NCBI GenBank assembly: GCA_029204225.1
Contig: CM055103.1
Coordinates: 24,686,656 to 24,750,655, forward strand
Length of the DNA stretch: 64,000 nucleotides
Origin: Diphasiastrum complanatum
Lineage: Eukaryota; Streptophyta; Lycopodiopsida; Lycopodiales; Lycopodiaceae
Direction of reading: 5' to 3'
Positions 20,371 to 31,165 of the stretch are shown here, piece after piece (position 1 is the stretch's first letter; each line of letters opens with the position of its first letter). The notes under the pieces are model-generated. The model did no database searches, was not told the origin of the DNA, and saw nothing but the letters and a program-made list of their open reading frames with translations. The position numbers were made by a program, and so were the translations under genes.

Positions 20371-21254
20371 TAGAGAGGGTATGAGAACATATAAAAGCTT
20401 GATCATTATGAAAGTCAATCTCTAGGCCTAAGATGAAATGCAATTCTCCAAGATTTTGCATCTTGAATTAATTTCAAAGTGCAACTTTAGTTTCTTCAAC
20501 TAAGTTAATACAACTTCCACTTAGGATAATATCACCAACATAAATTAGAAGAATGACAATATCAATAGCATAAAATTTAATATACAAGGAAGGATCATAG
20601 TCACTAAGAATAAATCCGAGTCCTAGTGAGACAAGAAAAGAATTAAGTCTAGCATACCAAGATCTTGGTGCTTGCTTAAGTCCATAAAGACTTTTATATA
20701 GCAAGCAAACTTTGGACTCATCCTTGATGAATCCTTGAGGTTGTTCCATGTAAATCTCCTCCTCAAGATAACCATTCAAAAAAGCATTGGAGACATCCAA
20801 TTGGAACACCTTCCACTTGAAATAATTAGCAAGAGATATGATAATCCTTATTGTCACCATCTTTGCCATGGGTGCAAAGGTTTCTTCATAATCAAGTCCA
20901 TGGATTTGAGCAAATCTTATTTTCACATAATGTTGTCTTATATTAGTTGATTGTGCCATCTTGATTATACTTGGTTCGAAATACCCATTTGCATCCAATA
21001 ATGTGCTTGTTGGATGGAGGATCCACAAGCTCCCATGTGCTATTGGTGATCAATGCATCATATTCTTGCTTCATTGCTTCAATCCACTCTTTTGAATTGA
21101 GTGCTTCCTGGATATTACTTGGCTCATCATGTAATATGAAATATGCATAGTTAGTGGAATCAAGATCCACTTGCTTGCCTTTGTCAACATATGAAAGCCT
21201 CTTAGGCTCGGATCTTTCTCTCAAAGATCTTCTAGGTGAGAAAACTTGAGGTGA
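20371..21254 (-). pseudogene. copia linker and RT, inverted half of a rearranged element
   Basis: On the minus strand it reads the PRRSLRERSEPKRL linker, EALNSKEWIEAMKQEYDAL, CKWVFRTKYNQDG, ETFAPMAKMV, FQLDVSNAFLNGYLEEE, SLYGLKQAPRSWYARL and then LLIYVGDIILSG, where the first Asp of YVDD is Gly. The RT text continues, shifted, to about 20370 (LGELHFILGLE). Same family as 3785..4870. Its partner RNase H lies to the right on the opposite strand, so this half is inverted. Confidence 0.88.
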
Positions 21255-21643
21255 CTCTTTTTTACAAGACTGAAGATCTTTCTATCGTTGGCTATTCAGA
21301 CTCGAATTTTGCTAATGATAAAGTGGATCAAAAGTCTACAAGTGCATATGTGATATATCTTGGTGGAAATTTAATATCTTGGCTTTCCAAAAAGCAAGAT
21401 ACCATGTCTCTCTCATCATGTGAAGCCGAATATAAAGCACTTACTACTACAACAAAAGAAGTGTTATGGATCAAAAGACTACTTGTGGAGCTAAAGATTA
21501 TCAAGGAAAATGATCTACCAATGATCAAGTGTGATAGTATTTCGGCACAAGCCCTTGCCAACAACCCAATATTTCATGCAAGGAGCAAGCACATCGAAAT
21601 AGCTCACCGTTTTGTGAGAGAGAAGCTCATTGGAGGAGAGATC
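21255..21643 (+). pseudogene. copia RNase H, other half of the rearranged element
   Basis: FYKTEDLSIVGYSDSNFAND, NLISWLSKKQDTMSLSSCEA with the catalytic Glu, LWIKRLLVELK and ARSKHIEIAHRFVREK are all in one open frame. The match to the plus-strand family begins at about 21252, head-to-head with the RT half. It ends at GGAGGAGAGATC where the LTR of another element starts. Confidence 0.88.
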
Positions 21644-22362
21644 TGTAAAAAATGGTGAACTCCTACAAATTGGCCGTGACGCGAAGCGAAGCGACACGAA
21701 GCAAAGGTCAAATGGCGAACAATTCGCGAAAGTCAACGTACCCTGAGACACGAAGCGAAGCGAAACTCGAAGGTCGAATGATTCGCGAAAGTCAAACATG
21801 CCTCGGACTAAAAAGACATGACACGACAAGAAACGAAAGAAAATCTTCCGCGCTGCTAGTTTGCAACTCAACGGGTGTGGAGTCTTGAACTTCACGCCCA
21901 GCTGAAACGACTAGCAATAAGGGAGAGTAACTGATTAGTTGATCAGCGTTAACTATTCTTGTAATTCTCTGTTTAGCTATCTTCTAAACTCCACACTGTG
22001 GAGATATAAACTATTTTTTTGGATCAAAAGAACACACAGAGAGTGTGCATGAGTAGAGCAGAAAAGAAAAATAATAGAAACGAAACAGATGTGCATGGAA
22101 GTTTGCCAACGAACAGAACACAGCGAAAGAGCAGAGTGTCAGGCCGCCAACAAGCGAGAAACTGACCATCTCGCTCTAAAAATTAAACTGATAATGTAGT
22201 TGCTCTATCTCGTGCATCTCCTTATCTTCCATTGTCTTGATGGCTAGAATGATATCTGTTCTGTGATCTGTAGTCGCGTGTCTAGGATCTTGTAAGCTTC
22301 CGCATAAGAAAATTCAAAAGAAACAAATACGTTCGCAATACAAACTAAACTCGTTCGCGACA
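21644..22362 (+). repeat. 5' LTR of copia element with GCGAAGC-rich modules
   Basis: 719 bp from TGTAAAAAATGG to GTTCGCGACA, placed between a truncated RNase H and a primer-binding site. The first part holds two imperfect modules of about 65 bp (21677..21812) rich in GAAGCGAAGCGA and ATTCGCGAAAGTCAA. The right part has promoter-like and GA-rich sequence. Confidence 0.75.
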
Positions 22363-22374
22363 TGGTACCAAAGC
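22363..22374 (+). other. primer-binding site
   Basis: TGGTACCAAAGC directly after the LTR end CA, two mismatches from the initiator tRNA-Met complement. It lies 53 bases before the gag start codon. Confidence 0.75.
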
Positions 22375-22426
22375 ATACAGGTTATCACTATTGATATCTG
22401 AGCAGTGATTTTCTAGACAACACAAT

Positions 22427-23635
22427 ATGGCTACAACGATCCAGACAAGAGTAGCAATTAGTCTTGATGGCGCAAACTACAGGATATGGAAATTCAAAAT
22501 CAAAACACTTCTGAAGGACGAAGGCATCTGGTCGGTGACCAAGCTTTCAAAGGTGCAGCCTCTAGAGGGAGACCCGAGGAGAGCTGAATGGATCATAAAG
22601 GATGAGCATGTAATGGCGATCATTGTTTTGTCCATTAATGAAGATCTACTCATGCAGATTGAAGACTGCGAAAGCAACCATGCATCATGGGAAAGATTAA
22701 AACAGAAGTACGAAGTGAGGACTGTAGCTTCAGTGATGCATCTTCACAATCAGCTACAATCCATACAATGGGATGGCAACCAGTTAGACCAGCACATTGA
22801 GAAGATCAGGACGATCTTCGCTCAACTCGTTACATCAGGACAGGAGCACCAGGTCCCAGCACCACAACAATTGATGTACTTCATGAAGTCTATACCTATG
22901 TCCTATCAGTCGTTGAGAATGCTCATACTGAGTCTACCAGATATGACATTCGACAAAGCAATCAGTCTTATCGTTGATGAGAGACTGATGAGGGATGAAG
23001 GAGAAGGAAGCAGTGATCAAGATAAAGCTCTCTACACGAAAGCAAGGAAGAAAAACAAGAACAAACCCAGATTCGACAAGACGAAGTCCTCAAATCAACA
23101 ATGTTCTTCCTGTAATCACTGTCACAAACCAGGTCATACAACCAACAAATGTTGGTTCAATACAACAATACCTTGCATGCACTGCAAGAAGAAGGGGCAC
23201 TCTGCATACGATTGCAGATTCAACCCAAAAAGAAAGAACAAGCCTAAGAAATCAAATGTTGCAGAGTCATCAAAAGATGCAGATAGAGGTGACGAAGCCT
23301 TCACAATACGTGATGAAGCTTCAACGAGCTACACTGAACAAGATTACGATGTAGTCATTGATTCAGGAACAACATCACACATCACCTGCAACAAGAAAAT
23401 CTTGATTGATTTCAGAGAACCCAAAAATAACAGAGCAATGATTCTAGGTGATGGGAGCAGACACGATGTCAAAGGCATCAGGACTCTACAGCTGCGAACA
23501 TTGTTAGGTCAAGCAGAGATGCCAGGAGCACTCTACGTGTCTTCATTGAGAAAAGATCTGCTATCAGTCTCCAAGATGACAGATCTTGGAATTCGAGTTT
23601 GTCGTAGTAACAACAATCAAATCACAAAACAATAG
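22427..23635 (+). CDS. Ty1/copia gag and protease, intact 402-codon frame
   Basis: Starts MATTIQTRVAISLDGANYRI, a typical copia gag N-terminus, followed by a UBN2-type gag body to about residue 190. Two CCHC zinc knuckles lie at about 226-239 (CNHCHKPGHTTNKC) and 250-263 (CMHCKKKGHSAYDC), which bind element RNA in the particle. The protease motif DSGTTSH follows near 315, and the protease end LLSVSKMTDLG lies close to the C-terminus. Then the frame closes and integrase, RT and RNase H are missing, so the element is 3'-truncated although gag itself has no internal stop. It belongs to the LTR and PBS just upstream. Confidence 0.93.
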   Translation: MATTIQTRVAISLDGANYRIWKFKIKTLLKDEGIWSVTKLSKVQPLEGDPRRAEWIIKDEHVMAIIVLSINEDLLMQIEDCESNHASWERLKQKYEVRTVASVMHLHNQLQSIQWDGNQLDQHIEKIRTIFAQLVTSGQEHQVPAPQQLMYFMKSIPMSYQSLRMLILSLPDMTFDKAISLIVDERLMRDEGEGSSDQDKALYTKARKKNKNKPRFDKTKSSNQQCSSCNHCHKPGHTTNKCWFNTTIPCMHCKKKGHSAYDCRFNPKRKNKPKKSNVAESSKDADRGDEAFTIRDEASTSYTEQDYDVVIDSGTTSHITCNKKILIDFREPKNNRAMILGDGSRHDVKGIRTLQLRTLLGQAEMPGALYVSSLRKDLLSVSKMTDLGIRVCRSNNNQITKQ

Positions 23636-23639
23636 CGTT

Positions 23640-26600
23640 GAGCACGTGATCCTACTTACAAAATCAAATAATTGTTATAGTTCTGAATACTCTTTACTCT
23701 CTTCTATGAGATCTCTAACTATGAGGAGTCAGATACTAGATAATCAATTTTGGTCGTTTGATCTCTGTCTGATTTTTTATCGATACTTATGGATACTGAT
23801 CAATCCTGTCTCTACTCACTCAATTTCTTATATAGTTGTTGGATGACCTCATGTTATTCTGATTACATAGTTTAAAAGACCATCAGCAATTCTAGTAGTA
23901 GATCCGTAGATCGATTATTGGCGGAGCGTGAATACGTAAACAAGTTGTATAAAATCTCTTTCGCATGTGTGCGGGAGCGTGATATTGCGCTGCAATTACA
24001 GCCGCATGTTGACCGCAATCGTTGACTTGTGGTGTTTCTTCGGTTGGTCCTCTTCATAAGCTGCAGTTCATCCACTTCGCACGATGACCACAAGTAATGA
24101 CTTGCGGTATTCTTTCGGTCCTCTTGCGGTTTGTCACTTCGCATTGTGACCGCAAGCTAGACTCGGGTGGTTCCTTGCGGTATCTTGTTGTGCCTTGCCT
24201 ATTTGAACTTTGCGTGTATTTCTTGTAGATAATAGTGCTTCTTGGTACAAATATTCTTAGAATATCTAAATATTCTAAAATACAACAATTCAATCCACCA
24301 AAATCTCTAGAAGATTCATCAAGTCTCAAACAATTATAACTCAATTCAGAGTATTGCAATTACTCTAATGAGTTAATAGCCTCATTTTTAGCATCTCATT
24401 CAAAAAATCAGCAATCCATCTGAATCTCAATAGATTAAATTGTCTCATATAAATGCGGAGATATAGATTGAACTTGTACACAACCACATATAGACTACAA
24501 TCTGTAGCAGAATACAATCCACTAATGTAAGAAAAACTCTCCATAAGTAGAAACAATCTACTTAACGGGAAATGTCCGTGAGAAACATAAGATTTAATAA
24601 GATACTGGAGTAAAGAGATTTATACTTACAAAATACTGATTTAAATTCTCAACTCATTTGATAAACTAGGTATTACTCAACAAACTTAAAAAAATGTATA
24701 TTTCATGATTATCCTCTAATTAAGTATCCATTTATGATTCGTCAATCACAAATAGTTAGACTCTTATGATTCATCAATCATAATTCTCTAGAATCTCCAA
24801 CCATACTTAATTTCTAAAGGATACTGGAGTCTAAGTCAAATACACAACTCAAGAAACATATACAAATCATTCTAAAATCTTCTCCACACTGGAGATACTG
24901 GACTATAAGAATGTTATTCAAACTGGTTTCTTAAACAAAATGTGAGTTATCCAAATTCCAAACCATTAGGTAATCAAAGACAGAATATCTATCTTCAATC
25001 ACAAAAAAACTTCAGATCACTGTCTAGAATTAAATCTAGATATCCAAAGTTCTGCTGAATTCCCTGAAAATTTAGTTATCATTCTTGGAACCATTATGAT
25101 TTGCTATCCAATTGAGTTATGTGGGTCAACCACTAAAAATCAGAGTCTATTTATTGTCTGAGAAATACTCCACCAAAAATCTCTATATATTCTATGCACA
25201 ACTTTTTCTGATGAATCACAATGATTCATAAATCATGCGTCTTATAAGCAACATATATAAACAAACAGTTTCTGGTGAATTCTCTTCATACTGTCTGTTT
25301 CACCAAATTAACTTTTCACCAGAGTAAACCATCTATTCAAGTTAATTGCTAATGATTCAAAAATCTCAAATGTCCAAGTGAAGATATCAATTGTACCAAT
25401 ACAACACCATATTTAGATCCTTATTCAAATCACTTTTACGTTAACCAACAAATCTTTCAGAACAAGATCTGTTAACTCTGCAAGTAATTGTTCACCACAA
25501 TATTTGATCGAATATTGATAATATTGTATGTCGAATGGTAATGGAATTAGCTTAACACATCAAGAGTAAGTGTTCAAAATGAGTTGCATGATAGTAAATG
25601 CATGTTGGAGAATGTGTGTTAGATACTATTTTGATTTTGATAATCGGCAATACTTGAAACTGGCAAATCAACTGTAAATTGATGGTTGTTTTTTTCCCAA
25701 GCTATTGGGTAATATGACCAATTTATCGTCAAAATTGTGCTACTGACATAGTGTAAGTCAAAAATTCACGATCTCTTTCAAGCTAATTGATGTAATTATT
25801 GGTTATTTAGAAATTGTCTGAATAATGTGGTTTGACCTTGTCGAAATTCTTATAAGATTCAATCAGTTATAATGGAAATCACTCATTTGAAAGGATAGAA
25901 TTTATCAAATTGAATTCAAACAATTTGTCTTGACTAAGTAATCAGTATTAATGGACAAATTATAATTCGACATCTCTAGTGGTCCTTCCATTGGAGGCAT
26001 GCCGATAGATCTCCAGATTTGCTAACGGTGAAATGCTACACAAATAAATAAGTGAAATAGCTTAAGGAATTAGAAAATGAAAGTTTGGCTTACACCAAAG
26101 GACAGTCTAGCCTCTTTTAACTCATGTCTCCAACATGAGCTTTATGCGAGAGAGAAGTAAGACAAAAATTAGTGGGTAATGGAGAAGTGACTCTTCCCAC
26201 ATACCACTTGTAGTCCAAGGAAGTTATGGAAATCATTCCTAGTAGTTGATAATTTAGACTACTGTTAAAGATCCCAATCACCAAATGTCGACAGGTTTTT
26301 ATTTTTCCTTGGTTGAACTTAGATATTTTTTTAGGGATGGATAATTTGAAGGGAAAAAATAAAAGAGAACATTAGAAATTGTTAACTATGTTGTGAAATT
26401 GTATCATGCAATAGGAATATTTATGAATCTTTGGAATTTTTGCATAGTATCAATCAATGTGTAAATCCATACAGGTATCTTTAATTTAGGAGTCATTAAA
26501 ATAAATTGATTAGAGATGTTTTTTTATTAAAGTTATATGCAACCATGAGTTTAACCATAAATTTTGAATGAAAAACGTAATAGTAGAAGTTGGAAGTTGA

Positions 26601-27335
26601 TACATGGATTAGGTTGGGAACCTATTAGTATGAAAATGCTTATCTGGCCACTCTCAAAGTTCAGGGTGCCAAGTAATATTTTACTAACCAATGGGAGTTG
26701 ATAATATGATGAAAAATCTATGTCTCACTCTTCTCATTAAATGATTACTTCTGTCAATTCACAAATGGTTTTTTTAGAATCCATTCGAGATAACCATAGG
26801 GCATCAAAATATTTGGACTTTCCTGCTTTTAAATAATTTTTTCAATATGAGATGAATCTGGCTAGTTTTATAGGATTCCTTCTAGAAGAAAGTTACTTCT
26901 CTTGGGGGACCGATTATTATCACATGGAATGCTACTTATCTAAGGATTTGAATAAGATCTCAAAATATGGATTAAATTTCCACATTATATGGAATTGAGT
27001 AAGGAATTGATGACTTTAAGAAATTAATTATCCTTAACCCATTTTAAATCTCTATCATTATTTAGATAATATTTTCTCTTTCTCAGTAGAAATTATCTTA
27101 AGATTGAGAGAAGAGTTTGGAAAGCAATTGGTTGATCCAATGTTAAGATATCCTGAGATACTCTTTTATCAAAATTTCAGGGGTTTCTTAAAAAGTAGGG
27201 GATGAAGTGGTACACAGTTACCTTGGTGAAATTGTTTGTTCTATAGATTTTTAATTTTTTTTTTAGTAATTGTATAGAAACCCTATATTTTATGTGACTT
27301 GATTGAAGTTGAGTCACATGAAGGTGACGCACTTG
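23640..27335. other. AT-rich region without recognisable genes
   Basis: Nothing beyond an imperfect repeat at 23995..24190 could be identified. Some sequence after 26000 may be badly decayed gypsy pol preceding the chromodomain relic, but I cannot point to a motif. Confidence 0.55.
23995..24190. repeat. imperfect tandem repeat with CTTGCGGT/ACCGCAAG motifs
   Basis: About three units of 60-70 bp, each with GACCGCAA or GACCACAAG followed by GACTTGYGGT and a TTCGGT-TCCTCTT segment. CTTGCGGT and ACCGCAAG are mutual reverse complements, so hairpins are possible. It may be part of an LTR. Confidence 0.65.
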
Positions 27336-27339
27336 ACCT

Positions 27340-27510
27340 AGAAAAGATCCAACCCAACTAGAAGATTCATCACTTAGTGTATCTCTGGAACTTGAAAAAA
27401 TACTCTTCAAATAAACAATCGAGAAATCGTATTATATTTGAGTATTTGATTAGGTGGAAAGGTTGAATTGAGGATGATGACTCTTGGAAAAGAGTTGAAA
27501 GAACAAAAAT
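27340..27510 (+). pseudogene. gypsy (chromovirus) chromodomain relic
   Basis: In one frame the sequence gives SRNRIIFEYLIRWKG, a stop, then IEDDDSWKR, the classic chromodomain core at the end of chromoviral integrase, which reads histone marks to target insertion. Compare FLVCWKGKLDEDTWERED at 60690. A purine-rich stretch follows at about 27540..27610. The upstream pol is not recognisable. Confidence 0.7.
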
Positions 27511-27511
27511 A

Positions 27512-30109
27512 TATTTTTGTAACTTTCACTTTTGAGGACATAAGTAGTTCAAGGGAAAAAGGGAAAAAATCGGAATAGAAGGAATATAGAGAATCAAGGA
27601 GGAGGATATGAGGTGGAATATAATGAGTCCTTGGTCGATTTTTCCATATAGGTCAAGAGAGAAATCATCAAGATGCATTTCCACATTGGTGACCAAGGTG
27701 AGGACTCTGTCATTGTCCTTCAATTGACCAAGGGCTTTGATGCCATGCTAGCATCCATAAGAGACCTGGGAGAACATCCTCCCTCCATGATTGAGTTTTC
27801 ACACTGCATCAAGATAACTCTCTTTTGGACTAAAACTTTTGGACTGGAGCTTTGACCTACGAGTAAGTCTAAAGGTTTTGTCGTGTGAAGTAGGGGACTC
27901 GGCCTATCTTTCCTCTCCCTAATCTATCTTTGTTGACCTTTAAAAGAATCTTCTTGTCGCTAGAAAGTCAACGTTTATTCCTTGCTGTCGCCACCCGATC
28001 ATGGTAATCCATAGCTATACAAGATATGTGGCTACCAACAAGCGATTTTGTCGAACAACCACCAAACTGTGTTGCCCTTCACCATGCAACTATATGTGGA
28101 ATTTGTTATGGAGGAAATGGTGAACCACGCTAGCATGTGGCCAAGGGAGCACAAGGTCTTATATAGGACTAGCTTGCGATGATTTATCACCAAATGCCAA
28201 CATCATTGTTGTATGGACTTCCTCTCAATAAGCCTCATCAATTAGTTCTTGCATCAATTCTAGATTTAATCATGTCAAATTGGCGACCAAGTGGCATTCA
28301 TCGAAGTACCACTTAAAGAGTTGTTGGCATATGTTCATGCATAACTAAAGAGATGTTTGACTTCAAACGTGTCTAGTCATCTTCCAATTTTTCTATGTAT
28401 CTTTTATAATTTGATATGTTTGTGATGTAAAAATGTGTAGACAAACCAACAAATTTATTCATTTGGTATAATACTTGGAGTAATGAGACGAAAAAAATCT
28501 AAAACATTAATTTTTCATATTCAAGCTCACAATTTTTGTTTACTGAAAATGAAGTTGCTAGCTCAATTGTATATTTCATAGATAATCATTTATACCAAAA
28601 ACACTTAATGCAAATAAATATTTGTCTTTAACTTTTTCATGTTGAAATATGCTTAACTTGATTTATGAAAATTTTAATGACATTAAAAATAGGATGTTGA
28701 GGACAAAGTGTGGATTAAACAACTTTGATTTTTTTGCCAACTTCAATCATCTTGATAAACGATTCATATGTTTTTTTTATGAGATCTTAAACTTATGCTT
28801 CTTTTTTTCCTGTAACTTGAAATTTTAGATAATAATATTTGTTTGCTATAGATTTCACAGTGATACATTCCAGAACATGATCTAATATTGAGATTGGTCC
28901 CCATTCTATAAAAGTTTAAGGTTGTTCTGTTGGTTTTCTTCATTATATCTTAGAAACTATTAGGGAATTTTTAAACAGTTGTATGTGGCTTTCTAGTGTT
29001 TTTAATGATTGTACTCTTTGGTCTTGCTATTGATTAAACATTCACAAATTTCCAAAATACTCACATTTGCCAATAGTAATCAACCAAATCTAGAGGTCTT
29101 GTAATTTGAAAATCAAATCAATTATAAAGATTTAGTTTATTGCATTAATACCAACAAATGGATTCAACCAAAAGGTCATCTAGCTTTACTTTGAAGTAAC
29201 CAACTACTTAATTTCAAAATATAATCTTTGGATCCAATACAACACCAATTCTTAATCTTCAAACACATTTGAAATTATGTCATTTATCAAACACACTTCC
29301 AAATATGTCATTCTATTCTTTAAGAGATTCTCTTTTGTCATCATTGCATCTTGTCCACCTACGTCTTTTAACAAGAAGAGTTGGAATGCACCATTGTAAC
29401 CAAATGCATTTAGACTATAATTTGTTGTTTTTGAGCCATCATCTTGCACATGAAACAACATTTAGATTAACGCATATATAAGTTGCTAAACTAATTCAAG
29501 CATGTCCAATGAGATATAGGTATTTGAGTTGATTAACTGCTCCCAACTATTGATTCTGTTTTTACTATACTTATTGCAACATTTGGATCTAAAATAATCC
29601 AACTTCTATTAATAAAACCCACAAGCCTAGAAAACCATATTCTATCGTGTAACACATCCCCAAACAATTATATAAAACAATGTTATCCAAAAACATAATT
29701 CTCTCTAAACGGTTGAATCAATTGTACAATTAACTAGATTGTGTATTAGAAAAAATGAGTACCAAAACTATCATCAAGAAAAAATACTTCTCTTCAGCTT
29801 ATGTAGAAGTGAGACTCTCTGTCTACATATGCCCAAAAGGATGCCACCATCACCTTGCATGCTTCTCAACTCACACAAGTTCAAATAGCATCTTCGTTGA
29901 AATACTACAATTTTTGTGCTATAGGATTTCATGTGTCATTGTTGTATTTTATTTCAAAGCTTGCGTTGATCACCTTATTATGAATTGTAGCTTTTTTTTG
30001 TATAACAACTAGGTTTTGGAGATTTAGCAACTACCAACCAACTTGTTGCACTTTGGAATTATAGATGGAAGAGCACCTCGTTGTAGAGCATTAGGCCACA
30101 CACTTTTAC
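27512..30109. other. no recognisable gene
   Basis: AT-rich DNA with scattered short frames and no domain I can name. The first 150 bases are purine-rich and may be the 3' end of the gypsy element whose chromodomain lies just before. Confidence 0.55.
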
Positions 30110-30409
30110 ATGTTAAATTTCATATGCTTTCACACAAACACGACTGTCGTGTACTCCCACATCATCTTATACCCTACTCGTGTCTATCACCTGCCATTTC
30201 AGGAGCATGTATTGTCACATGTTAAAGCGTACATTTGTGTGATGTGTTGTGAAGAGTTGGATGAGAGTGGGTGGTTCATGTTTGGGTGCAACCATGCATT
30301 CAATCTAGCTTGCATGGATTGTAGCCTGATCACTTCGATATTATGTCCGAATTGTAGGGCAGGGCAATTTTCCATGCTCTTTCATATTGAGTATCATTAT
30401 TCACAATAA
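30110..30409 (+). pseudogene. RING-H2 (ATL-like) domain relic
   Basis: A 99-codon frame. Residues from about 44 read CVMC, 13 residues, CNHAFNLAC, ten residues, CPNC. Spacing fits the RING-H2 pattern of plant ATL E3 ubiquitin ligases, C-x2-C, C-x-H-x2-H-x2-C-x10-C-x2-C, but the fifth ligand His is Asn and the usual Trp after the sixth ligand is missing. RING proteins bind E2 enzymes through this zinc fold. No transmembrane segment or full-length gene surrounds it. A degraded copy or fragment is more likely than a working ligase. Confidence 0.45.
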
Positions 30410-30809
30410 AAAAAAAGTTGAGATATATCTAGGATAGTTTGTAAATTGTAGACATGTCTTTGTTCTGCATTTGGACAAGATGTTAACATATATTTCAAAC
30501 AATGCAACTCTCGTCTAAGTCTTTCGAAGGTCTGCAATGTATCATAAACTTTGTGTACTAAAAGTGTAAGCATTGTTGTAGGTTTCGTATTAATGAACAC
30601 ATATATGAGACATTGGACATTGAGGACCTTAACTAATGGACATAAGGATCACGATATAGAGATAGGTAATATAGCATTCACTATATCTCATGATTTGTAT
30701 CCTAACTTCTTTGAGTAAGACTTGGCATTTTCCAGTAGCCATTATTTTTGTTTATGGAGCTTTCAATAATATAGTCTACTCTCAATGCGAGACTACCAGG
30801 GCAGTCAAC

Positions 30810-31165
30810 AAGTCATATGCTCTATATTCGAGCAAATGTTCAAAAAAGTAGAAAAAGAAAGGCTAGAAGCAATCCAAACCAAATCAGAATCAAAATGCAA
30901 CTCAGAATCGAGACTATCCACAGCCGAAAAAAGAGAAGATGTTTTGTAAGTATTGCAAACGTACTAATCATGAGATTCAAAAGATTGCTAGATATTGAAG
31001 TTCAACAACAATAAAAAATGTCATTGTAGAGACAACTGAAGCCCCTACTAGATGTGGATGAAGACACATTCATGACTAATCATCTGGATGCACACAAGAT
31101 GTAGTATGGGTTTTTGATTCTGGAGCCATTCAACACATGACGAATCCTGATAGCTTGTCGTCCTT
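30810..31165 (+). pseudogene. copia gag zinc knuckle and protease relic
   Basis: CKYCKRTNHEIQK near 30945 matches the start of a CCHC knuckle and loses its last Cys. About 150 bases later VWVFDSGAIQHMTNPDSL gives the copia protease active site DSGA. The frames are broken. It is truncated at about 31165 by or against the next gene family on the opposite strand. Confidence 0.75.
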
